Source of the DNA: Daucus carota subsp. sativus
Lineage: Eukaryota > Streptophyta > Magnoliopsida > Apiales > Apiaceae
Assembly: GCF_001625215.2 (NCBI RefSeq)
Contig: NC_030387.2
Location: 37,099,606-37,163,605, forward strand
Reading direction: 5' to 3'
DNA length: 64,000 bases
Below, piece after piece: positions 49,569 through 61,076 of this stretch (its first letter is position 1; each line of letters begins with the position of its first letter). The notes below the pieces were generated by a model. The model was not told the origin of the DNA and searched no databases. It saw only the letters and a program-made list of their open reading frames with translations. A program made the translations under genes and the position numbers.

Positions 49569-49781
49569 CTCCCCTTATTTTGAAATATGAGTAAGTCGTT
49601 TGACTTTTTCACACATAATTCTAAATCGTTTGACAACATAGTTAAAATCATTATTTTTATTTTTTAATAAAAATATATGATTGATACTTTAATTTAAAGG
49701 ATTTCATTTTTAAAATTGTGGTCAAAAAAATTAAAATTGTGTGCCAAAAATCAAACAACCTATATTATTAAACGAAAGAAG
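49569..49781. mobile_element. Degraded Stowaway-type MITE
   Basis: TA-flanked, left end CTCCCCTTATTTTG, right end GAAAGAAG; shares CGTTTGACTTTTTCACACATAATT-like text (shortened) with the fragment at 44117-44290. Ends are worn, so it is old. Confidence 0.6.
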
Positions 49782-50945
49782 TAACTCGTAATTTAGTTCC
49801 TCGACCATGGACCAAAATTTGTTAGTAGTTCCATATACGAAACTGCATTGTTTGGATAAGCTTATTTATGAGTCCAAACTACTAGTGATTATTCACAAAA
49901 ACAATCTTGCTCCTCGTAAATGACTAAACACGTAACGAGTAGATTCAGCAAAAAAACAATCGAGGAAACGATTGTAACAAACTTAGGTCAAAGAAAAACA
50001 CAATTGGTGGTATGGCATGATGGGGAAGTTAGAAGTAAAGAAACAATGGGCAGGATGTCATAGTTGAGTAAAAGTTAGTGCATTACATTTTGTCTGCCTT
50101 TATTTGGTTGGGTGGAAGTGGAACGTTTCGTTAATTTTACACTTTTGCTTAATTTGTCAATAAGAAAACAACTAAACAAGTCAAATATTTAAACAATAAA
50201 TAAGTCAGAGAGAACAGAATTTCATTTCGTTCAGAATGCAAATACCACTTGTGTTCTGCAACAACATTTTCTCGTTTGATAGGAGAGAATCACTAAAACA
50301 ACACTACATATTACGGGAAGTTCAATAATGTCCTAACAAATGTCCGTTTTAAATCTTCTCATCCATCTTTCAAATTTTTTGAACATGTAGGGTCGGGAAA
50401 CAAAAATGGCCATTGAGCCAGAAGCTCAGTGCAATGCCAAGTCATGCTCAACAGCTATTGTTCCGCTTCTTTCCATCCAGCATTTGCAAGCATCTACAGA
50501 CTACAAACATAATGATACTCCTCATCAAAGAAAATAAGGATATTGCTCTTAACCACATCATCAAATCATCCTCCTGCATAACACATGTCCTGCAGCTCAT
50601 CATTTTTTGTAGACAAATACATCTTTCGAGTAAAATTATCAATCGCATTGTATCACCAATTCCACGGAATCTAGAAAAAAATATTCAAAGCAGTCTGAAC
50701 ATCAGCACATGAACTCCAATTCAGATTCTCGCCACCACAAAGAGATAGTTTTGCAAGTTCAACATTTCTTTAAAGCAGATAATCCTTGGAACTACCCCAC
50801 AAATAAGCAGGACACAGGAGTCAAAATTGCTTGCTACAATTACAACCTTCAATTACCATTTTCCTTTTAAAAGATTTAAAAGCAAAAATATATAAAGCAA
50901 GACTAAGATTATCATCAGAAAATCATATAGAGCACACAAGTGGAT

Positions 50946-51077
50946 GATATAGGTGGTGTTTCCAGGATGAAATGACATTGAAATAGACATTTATCAGGAT
51001 GACCACTCTTCGCTTTTGCGTCCAAGCCATTATACCTAGGGAAACCAATTTTATTCCCCAGAATTGGTAAAGGACGC
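50946..51077 (-). ncRNA. Structured element D, copy 1 (H/ACA-like)
   Basis: Two hairpins on the minus strand: the first closed by GCGTCC/GGACGC, the second by GTGGT/ACCAC with an internal loop (CATCCTGAT opposite CATCCTGGAA), then ATATCA. Hairpin-hinge-hairpin-tail is the H/ACA plan, but the H box is not convincing and the tail has ATA in place of ACA. Stems are kept in copy 2 with a wobble change. Confidence 0.4.
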
Positions 51078-51115
51078 ATAACTATAAATTATTAATACCA
51101 ATTAAACTGAAGGAA

Positions 51116-51212
51116 TGCTCAGTGGAAGGAGAAGTTTATATCTGAGATTGTGGCAAGACCATTGAGTTCCGTCCACTGCCATATACGTAGAGAAATCTAT
51201 CAACATCAGCAG
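51116..51212 (-). ncRNA. Box C/D snoRNA A, copy 1 (18S rRNA guide)
   Basis: C box CTGATGT (51203-51209), D box CTGA (51119-51122), and a short closing stem TGC/GCA. The guide before the D box, ACTTCTCCTTCC, pairs over 12 bases with GGAAGGAGAAGT near the 3' end of plant 18S rRNA (rRNA text from memory). Copy 2 pairs over 15. Confidence 0.7.
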
Positions 51213-51345
51213 ATGTACAGGGAGTCAGGGACTGATATACACTTTTGACCAAAACATGGGAGAGGCCATTCTGCTAGAAAATGTAGGTCACAAACCCTAT
51301 ACAACTGCAACCATATAATTGACGACTTACATATATAATGAACAA

Positions 51346-51433
51346 GGGCTTCAGTGTGTGTAACAATCAGATCATGGATGTAATTATCTCACTGAAATCC
51401 GCTAAGATATTTGAAAATTATCATCACAAGCCC
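51346..51433 (-). ncRNA. Box C/D snoRNA B, copy 1 (double 25S rRNA guide)
   Basis: Stem GGGCT/AGCCC closes an 88-base RNA with C box GTGATGA (51421-51427) and D box CTGA (51351-51354). The D guide TTGTTACACAC and an upstream guide CTTAGCGGATTTC match neighbouring stretches of 25S rRNA, which I recall as GAAATCCGCTAAG followed by GAGTGTGTAACAA. Two guides against adjacent rRNA make the call strong. The D' box is weak (CAGT). Confidence 0.85.
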
Positions 51434-51451
51434 AAATTTCCTACAGAAAAA

Positions 51452-51531
51452 GCAGATATGTGACATGTGTTTTAGATCTGGGAATTAAACCCAGATCAGA
51501 AACCGTGGTCCACATAAGCCTCATCAGTGCA
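51452..51531 (-). ncRNA. Decayed copy of box C/D snoRNA C
   Basis: A good C box CTGATGA (51521-51527) and the internal TTTCTGA are kept, but the D-box half and its CCCTTGGCTGT guide, present in copy 2, are gone. The internal guide differs too (GGACCACGG in place of GGACTAGAG). A small hairpin, GATCTGGG with CCCAGATC, has taken its place. Likely non-functional, or retargeted. Confidence 0.5.
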
Positions 51532-52522
51532 TCAATAAATCTCTAAACACTAAAACATGATATGTAAGACTGTTAAACACTTGCAAAATACACTAAAACT
51601 CAACTAAAACAAAAGAAACAAAAAAACAGCAACTGTATTTACCCGAGAAGCAAAATCAACAGGAGAAGATAAACCTTTAGTGCCACGCGTGCTGTCACGT
51701 ATGGAAAAGAACTCGCCACAATTTTCAATTACCATAAAAAAATTGGTTCACAAGTGAGATTCATTTCTTCAATTTTCTCATCGAGATTTTTCTTACACAG
51801 GCTGCCATAAGTAACTTGTTCCATCACAGCTTCTCAACTAACATACAGTTCTTAGGTCGATCTTCTATAGCTTTCAGCAAAAAGCATACAGCCACTTCCA
51901 ATCCCTCATTCAGATCATCATCACCAGCTCCAATTCATTATAATCTGAGCGTTTGGCGATAACATAGGATCAGTGACAAAGATTGCTGAGGCTCAGACAC
52001 TTGTGGGTACAACAATAGTCTGAACAACAAAAGTTGTTGTGGTCTGTGTGAGGCGAAGTCGTGCTAATTTCTTTATAGAATCAATGAGCAGCTCAAGTTC
52101 GAAAAAAGTATATTAGTCCATCAATTAGGCATTCCAAGTAATATAATCCTCTCTAATATCTCACCAAAGAACCTCCTTGCATAGCCCAAGTCCCAATCTG
52201 CAATAGGCACTAGAATGGTGATCAACTGGTCATCCTAGCACATCTATTTCAGATCTTTTATCGAATGCATGTCTTGCACTGTTAATTCTACCCAAATCTG
52301 TAGTAAAAACAAATCAAACCAGCCCGAAAAATTAACGTGAGAGGTAAACACATTTCCCCAAAAGCACAGACTACTTCAAATTACACAATTTTTTCCCAAA
52401 AATCCTGGTATGTTACCAATGTCACAGTGCAGGACATTTAATTTTAAATTCTTTAACAATCATAGAAAATTGATCACAATTTGTTAATAGTTATAAAACA
52501 ACTAAAATCCACATGTAATTAA

Positions 52523-52658
52523 GATGATATAGGTGGCATTTCCAGGATAAAATGACATCGATATCGTACATTCATCAGGATGACCACTCTTAACTCTCGC
52601 GTCCAAGCCATTATACCTAAGGAAACAAAATTCATTCCCTAGAATTGGTAAAGGACGC
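52523..52658 (-). ncRNA. Structured element D, copy 2 (H/ACA-like)
   Basis: The same two-hairpin plan as copy 1. GCGTCC/GGACGC is unchanged; the inner stem TAGGGAA/TTCCTTA replaces TGGGGAA/TTCCCTA with pairing kept; the second hairpin has GTGGT/GCCAC. Kept pairing despite base changes suggests selection on structure. Confidence 0.42.
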
Positions 52659-52698
52659 CCAAAACACCAACAACAAACACAACTTAAATTCGAATAAT

Positions 52699-52805
52699 CC
52701 GCTCAGTGGAAGGAGAAGTCGTTTAATAGCGGGATCACGGCAAGACCATCAAGCCTTGTCCACTACCCTAACACACCAAATAGGTGCTTAGCCTCATCAC
52801 AGCAG
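52699..52805 (-). ncRNA. Box C/D snoRNA A, copy 2 (18S rRNA guide)
   Basis: C box GTGATGA (52794-52800), D box CTGA (52703-52706), closing stem CTGC/GCGG. Guide ACGACTTCTCCTTCC (52708-52722) pairs over 15 bases with GGAAGGAGAAGTCGT in the 3' part of plant 18S rRNA. An inner AGTGGAC could pair with nearby GTCCACT of the 18S, but only over 7 bases. Confidence 0.82.
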
Positions 52806-52854
52806 CTATTCTGATCAAAATTCAAATACATGTTAATATAAAAATTCGCAAGAG

Positions 52855-52941
52855 GGGCTTCAGTGTGTGTAACAATCAGATCATAGATGTAATAATCTCA
52901 CTGAAATCCGCTAAGATATTTATAATTTATCATCATAAGCC
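52855..52941 (-). ncRNA. Box C/D snoRNA B, copy 2 (double 25S rRNA guide)
   Basis: C box ATGATGA (52930-52936), D box CTGA (52860-52863), stem GGCT/AGCC. Both 25S guides of copy 1 (CTTAGCGGATTTC and TTGTTACACAC) are unchanged while the rest varies, so both copies look functional. Confidence 0.85.
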
Positions 52942-52986
52942 ACTAATTTTAAACAAAAAAAATTACACACACAAATTCAGACAAGT

Positions 52987-53087
52987 TATGCTCAGACAGC
53001 CAAGGGGTTGTCTTCAGAAACTGGGGGATTAAAATTAAACCCACCAGATTCAGAAACTCTAGTCCACATAAGCCTCGTCAATGCATA
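52987..53087 (-). ncRNA. Box C/D snoRNA C, copy 2 (double 25S rRNA guide)
   Basis: Stem TATGC/GCATA, D box CTGA (52992-52995), and a less typical C box TTGACGA. The D guide CCCTTGGCTGT pairs with ACAGCCAAGGG of 25S rRNA. Before an internal CTGA, GGACTAGAGT pairs with ACTCTAGTCC, which in 25S lies some tens of bases further on. By the D+5 rule the D guide points to the C of ACAGC. I recall yeast snR64 acting at this place, which is not verified here. Confidence 0.75.
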
Positions 53088-53247
53088 CGTTAATTAATTT
53101 AAAACATAAACATAATCATAAGAAATTGTACTAAAACTATGTTGTACTTATCAGATACAGCATAAACTAGAATGAATTATAAGAAGAGAAACAGTGGAGA
53201 CGTGATGCTTTAAACATGAAATTAAATTGATGGGTAGGGGAGGGTGA

Positions 53248-53337
53248 TTTATATAAAGAGGATGGGATAGAGTGTGAGGTTTATCTAGGGTTTTAGATAA
53301 TTTGATACCCGTTCATGGGCTTTCTTACCTCTGGGCT
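53248..53337 (-). promoter_or_regulatory. snoRNA cluster promoter: site II, telo-box, TATA
   Basis: On the minus strand, in order: two AGCCCA site II motifs (53332-53337 and 53316-53321), a telo-box AAACCCTAG (53285-53293) and a TATA box TTTATATAAA (53248-53257). Site II plus telo-box is the usual promoter of plant ribosomal-protein and snoRNA genes. Transcription should begin near 53220. Confidence 0.75.
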
Positions 53338-54946
53338 CTGTCTATGAAATTACACTGGCTTGTAGTTACTTGTAACTTGTAAGTAGTTGTATGATTGAAA
53401 CGTATTTGTTTTAATATATTTTTTATAAGTATGTTATTTAATATGTTAGAAAAGTTTTTTATCGTGAAACCCGTAAAAAGACTAACTAAGAAAATGATCT
53501 GAAGTGATATATTTTAATAATGTTTATATATGATTTAATTATAATAAAAAGATCCGTTAAGTTTAAATACCGACCGGCCAAATTCTTAATGTTTTGATTT
53601 TGTACTTATAATATAGGTTTGATTTGTCATTTCAATTTTTGAGTGACGAAACAAGAATAATAATTTTCCGACAGGAGGTTATTAGTATTTTTATCATAAT
53701 CTAGGCTCCCATTTCAAAAAAGAAAAATTACCGTGTAATAAGAATTTGGAAAACAAAAGACAAGTTAGAGAAAAATTATAGTTGATTCTCTTATTATAAT
53801 GATGTTTTAACTTATTTTGTCAATTGAGAAAACGTGTTTTTTTTTTCTATCGTAGCTTATTTACGTATTCTTGAGAAATTTACCACGTATATTTGAACGT
53901 GCTACCAATTATACACATTTTTATGATCGAAACTTTATCAAAAAAACATACTTCAGAAATGTATTGGTTATCCTGGAGCAACCGGAGGTGCCAAAAAAAT
54001 GTGAAAGTGTGATGTGTGATCCTAGAGCCCTTTGGGACACGGGGATTAGTATTTTTTTATGATTTAGCAATATTAGCGTCCTAAGATTAGCACAATTGCA
54101 TATTCTACCATATGATTTATGCAATCTGGATTTTCTAGTGACTTCCCTTAATGGCTCCATTGTTATACAAACAGAAGAGTCAATTTATAAGAACAGACTG
54201 CAGTATGCTTAACCTTAACATCGACTATGTTCTGGTGTCCTGATCATTAAGAGATTCAGTAAAAGTTGTGATAGCACTTCTTTAAAGGAAATCACAATTC
54301 ACAAGCTTATTTTCGAGAACAACTCCTCAAAGTGAATTTGGTTTCCTCTGCTGCAGTGAATAAGATGCGTGTACTATCTATATCCTTATGCACCTCAAAG
54401 TGAATTTAGGCTCGAGACCATCATCTAGTTAGCAGCAACTCTAAGCAGCTTCATTTCTTGTTCTAGGATCCACACTTTTCATAACTTCTTCAAATTGCAC
54501 ACCCCAAAAACTCATATTATGTTTGATGTATTTGAACAAGTTGTAATTATACAACAGATGTATAAAAGAAACATTCAAAAAGTATTTCCAGCAGATTCTA
54601 TGAAACTGGATCCCGAGGTTCAACTTATGATGCTAAAATATGTCAAGGGATTTCTTTTGAGACGGAGCCATGCAAGTATGCAACTAGATATCATACTTTT
54701 TTATTTGCAGACATTCAGACAACAGACAGAAACTAGTGTGTTACTTAAATTTATTTTTTGTTTTTATCGATAAGTTTGTTACTCTTATTTACGTGCGAGG
54801 AATTTGACAGAACAGAAGAAAAGATTACTATAGTTCATTCTATCCATCCTACAGCCGAAGCCCTTAAAAATGTCAGATGTAAAAGAGAAAAAAGAAGATT
54901 ACAAAGCCGCAGCTAATTAGGAAGCCAAACTTCTGAACCTTGGCTT
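53338..54946. other. Spacer between snoRNA promoter and ATP synthase gene
   Basis: AT-rich DNA with no firm gene. A short minus-strand stretch near 54430-54490 (FEEVMKSVDPRTRNEAA then stop) looks like a C-terminal exon, but no partner exons were found. The last 150-200 bases should be the ATP synthase 3' untranslated region. Confidence 0.45.
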
Positions 54947-57647
<2,701 letters not shown>

Positions 57648-58557
57648 GGATGAATAAATGTTTGTTAGGTTTGTTTAATGAGTGTACATTGAGAATAGAG
57701 TGACAGTAGGGGAGTGCAGAGAGAGTGTTGAGTATATAAGAAAAGTAGTTACCATAATATTTGGATCTCTTTCGTTTGTAACGATCAACACAGTGTTTTG
57801 CGTTTGACAGATTCAAATGAACTTGTCATCCCCGCTATTTTGCCGCTCTTCTTCCTTATCATCTTATTCTTTTTCCTTCAAAATCCTTTTTTTTTTCATG
57901 TTTCATCGTGTAATGTTTTTCTAATAAATACTTTTATATTTTTTTTGAAATTGTTAGATTGTTTGATAAATTAATATACGTATCGAAGGGAGCTGATATT
58001 TTAAGTAAATGAAAATCCTATACAAATCTATCTTTTTTTTTTCCTATTCTCGTATAAAATTATCTTAATTTACTGCTATCCCTTATCATATACATGTGTG
58101 TGAGATTGGGTACTTTTTTTAAAAAAAGGATATATAATTTATCTATATTAAATTTGAAGGAAAAAAATTCAAAATTCATAATCACAAATATTTAAGTTTA
58201 ATTTAACCAGGAAGGCAAGATTATGACATGATATATGTTAAGCTTCTTAAAAGATATATTCATCAAATTTCAGAAAAAAATAATTAAAATAATTACCGAT
58301 AAATAATTCTTGGTGATTGAACGATTCGATTTTAAAAATCCAATTACTTTTTATAAATTTTTCTTAATTGAAGTATATTTAATAATATTAGTCACCAACG
58401 ATTTGATTTTTAAAATTCGATTAATTTTTGAAAATTTTTCTTAATAGAAATATATTTAATAATTTTATTAAAGATAAATTACTATATTTCTTTAAATATG
58501 AATAATTGCAAAATTTATGAGATAATATATACTTTTTTTGTAAATAAATAACTAATA
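57648..58557. other. Promoter side of ATP synthase gene, then AT-rich DNA
   Basis: The first 200 bases should hold the leader and promoter. The rest is AT-rich, with two related blocks around 58310-58360 and 58385-58440 (GATTTTAAAAATCCAATTA-like) that form a loose tandem duplication. No gene. Confidence 0.45.
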
Positions 58558-59010
58558 CTCCCTTAGCCCAGCTATTTGTTTACATATGGTTTGAACACGG
58601 AATTTAGGAAAATAGTATAAGTAAAGGGAAAAAAAAGTGGATAAAGTGGTGAGATTCATTTTAATGTATAAAAGAGAGATAATCGAGTAAAACGAGTGCG
58701 AAAAAGGAGAGTACGATTGGATAGACCAAGGGTTTATCCTTTGTTGTCCCAGATCACCCGGGTTCAACTCCGACTCTCAAAAAAAGTATTTGAACGAATA
58801 TTCATTTGTGAGTGAAAATGATGGGAAGTATTAAAACACATACTCGCTCATTCGGAGAAGTATTAGAACAGATATTCATTTGTAAGGAGAAACGACGGAA
58901 AGTATTAGAACAAATAGTCACGTGTAAGACACACGAGGAAATTGTGCGACTCATCAACTATTTTTTATAAGTTTTGAGATGTAAAGAATTGGATATGTCT
59001 CAAAATTTGT
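58558..59010. mobile_element. Stowaway MITE interrupted by a SINE-like insertion
   Basis: The left end CTCCCTTAGCCC after TA, then AGTGGATAAAGTGGTGAG and a later TAAGTTTTGAGATGTAAAGAATTGG (shortened) match the two halves of the Stowaway at 36720-37000. Between them lie about 230 extra bases (about 58715-58945) with a box B-like GGGTTCAACTCC and repeated AGTATTAGAACA units. The right end is worn. Confidence 0.6.
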
Positions 59011-59321
59011 GTCCCTTTTTTGCACGTGCTTTGAGTTGAAAAAAATTATAATTCCATATATTAATTTTCAAATAAAAAATTACATCCATATATTTATTCA
59101 AAAAGATATTAAAAAATAATATGCGAAGCCATAAATTTTTTACATCTCAACTTACCCGCAAAAGGTCAAAAGGAACGCTTATCTTGGGAGAGTCGAAGTA
59201 TCAACGACGCTTTTACCTTATCCAAGACCAAGAGGAGGGGGAGAGTGTACTGTGTGTTTTTTCCAAACAGGCTCAGTTACTTACTTACTTGTCTCTCGTA
59301 CTTCTACTCTACTTATATATA

Positions 59322-59345
59322 CTAGCTTATAGCCCGTGCAAGACA
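59322..59345 (-). mobile_element. Helitron 3' end (minus strand)
   Basis: Read on the minus strand: CACCCGTGTCTTGCACGGG, a hairpin, then CTATAAG and CTAG|T. This is the same 3' end plan as the Helitrons at 43216-44012. The body would extend to higher coordinates; its 5' end was not found. Confidence 0.7.
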
Positions 59346-60073
59346 CGGGTGCTTTTTAATTAGTTATGAATTTTTGAATATATTTTAGATGGTGTGAAAT
59401 AATTTAATTTACAAAGAATAAACTAAAATTTTTCAGTCAAATAAAGATTTATATTTTAGATTTAACTAATTTTTATTGAAAGTAAAATTATGATAGAATA
59501 ACGTGATTAAATAAAAAAATTATTTAGCAGCTGAATAAATTCTTCAAATAGTTAATTTTAAATTAGGTCAAATATATATGTTTTAATGAGAATGTTAAAA
59601 TATATATTTTTTTACATATTATAATTAAAGGAGGCCTATAAATCCATATATAAACAACCCAATAAACATAATCAGAACTGTTGTAAATTATATAATTTTT
59701 ATATGATGTTCGTATAGTTTAGAATTTATCTTAAATTTTAGTTGAATTGAATCCAAAATATAAGTTTTTCATAATTTAATTTTTTTTTTAAGTTCACTTA
59801 TATTTGATCGGTAATATTCCTACTGGAAAGTTAATTTGCCAACTAAAAACTCAAAAACACATTTGCATTAAGAATACACTGACCATAGGTTTTCAAATGA
59901 AATTTACACAATACACTATCATCTGGAGTAATTTACTGATTGATGAGTAAGTACCTAATTTCATTAAGAATTGGTGTATTGATTGTTCTACTGCTCTACC
60001 TGTATTGTTCTCATGTCAGAGATCAATAATTTTGATGTCACACATATTTAATGCACATATCACACGCTAAACT

Positions 60074-60199
60074 TTACTTACATGGTTCCTGTTGTTGCTT
60101 GTTTTGTTCTTGACGTAGTCTGTACCGTTCTCTACGACCCTTGTTACGTTCAATTCTCCGTTTTTCATTCATATTATTTGATTCGTCATGCAAATCCAT
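60074..60199 (-). CDS. Short exon-like frame, possibly Helitron-linked
   Basis: It reads MDLHDESNNMNEKRRIERNK and continues Arg/Gln-rich for 41 residues. The end GAACCAT|GTAAGT is a strong splice donor, so the frame may be an exon and not a whole gene. About 120 bases upstream on the same strand (60320-60480) are a TATATAAA box, a TC-rich leader and a further donor. The basic, Gln-rich text recalls N-terminal parts of plant Helitron replicases, and a Helitron 3' end lies 750 bases downstream. I cannot confirm the identity. Confidence 0.3.
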   Translation of the reverse strand: MDLHDESNNMNEKRRIERNKGRRERYRLRQEQNKQQQEPCK

Positions 60200-60959
60200 G
60201 TCGTTATCTATGAAAAATTGAATAAATCAATATAATTTAGACAAACAGAAAAAAATAATAAAACAAATACATAGCAATTTATCAAATAGCAGTAAAAAAA
60301 AAAGAGAAGCTAATTACCTTTGTGAGTTTGGTGGAGAAGTTTGGGGAAGAAAGAACTGTTGCAAACTTTGTTAAGATTGAGGCCAAAAGAAACATCGGGA
60401 GATTTCCAAGTTAAAATCTTTGAAGAAGAAGACGCAAGAATGGGGTTAAGATGAGGCTCATATGAGGTAGTTTATATAGAAGATCTCGACAAATTTTATG
60501 TTTCGAAGATTTTGGTTGTAATTTGTTTTTGACTAAAAAAATAAATCATAAACATGCATGCAAGTAGAAGGCATAATTTGTCTTGGATTAGGAAAATGGG
60601 TTAAAAATATGTGTTCTAATATAAATGTATTTTAGAATTATTATAATGCGATTTAATAAAAAAAATCAAAAACACTTGAAAGACAGAATTTGTTTTGGAT
60701 TCAGAAAAGGAATTAAAATGCAAGTAGATATCAGTTGCCTTATAAAACAGAAATTAATTTTGTTCTAATCTAACGGTGCTTATTTATTCAATATACGATC
60801 CAACGGATGATAAACTTTTAGACCAAAGGACCATGCGACCAAATTATCTCTCTTACGCTTATTATATATAAGTAGGTAATAGTAGCCCAACAGGTTCGTG
60901 TCAAGCCTACCTCCTGAGCAAATAAATTACCTAGCTCCGAACCTGAGCCTAACTCCGAA

Positions 60960-61076
60960 CCTAATCTCATCTCATATATATAAAAAAAGATGTTATTCAT
61001 AAGACTCGAACTCAGGACCTCTCCGATACAAACACATCACTCAAACCACTTGAACTGGACAAACAATTAGTTTGTT
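60960..61076 (-). mobile_element. tRNA-derived SINE
   Basis: On the minus strand, CAGTTCAAGTGGTTTGAG (box A-like) is followed about 30 bases later by GAGTTCGAGTC (box B, 61003-61013) and then a T-rich tail with TATATA repeats. Box A and B spacing fits a pol III promoter of a tRNA-derived SINE. Too diverged to be a tRNA gene, as no cloverleaf closes. Confidence 0.65.

Larger units (their letters stand above)
48671..50400. other. Spacer between PADRE gene and snoRNA cluster
   Basis: It holds the promoter and leader of the PADRE gene (to about 48800), a Harbinger-like MITE (49062-49455), and a degraded Stowaway (49569-49781). I see nothing else apart from low-complexity DNA. Confidence 0.5.
50401..53230 (-). 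ncRNA. Polycistronic snoRNA transcription unit (whole)
   Basis: A minus-strand unit from a promoter at 53248-53337 leftwards. Two cassettes of the same order, C-B-A-D, lie at about 52510-53095 and 50940-51540. They are about 80 percent alike inside the RNA elements and much less so between them. No frame longer than about 65 codons exists on this strand, so it reads as non-coding. In plants, snoRNAs are often made from such clusters and cut out of one precursor. The left end of the transcript is not visible. Confidence 0.75.

Noticed and set aside
50413-50712. 99-codon plus-strand frame beside the snoRNA cluster
   Set aside because: No domain, opposite to the inferred transcript, and no splice or promoter support.
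51650-51740. Exon-like minus-strand frame MVIENCGEFFSIRDSTRG
   Set aside because: Only 31 codons, no partner exons, and inside the non-coding snoRNA unit; probably chance.
51890-51955. Further box C/D candidate on the minus strand (GTGATGA ... CTGA with AGCT flanks)
   Set aside because: The boxes are present, but no rRNA or snRNA match to the guide came to mind, and it is not repeated in another cassette.
61003-61058. tRNA gene
   Set aside because: Box A and B are present, but acceptor and anticodon stems do not close; better read as a SINE.
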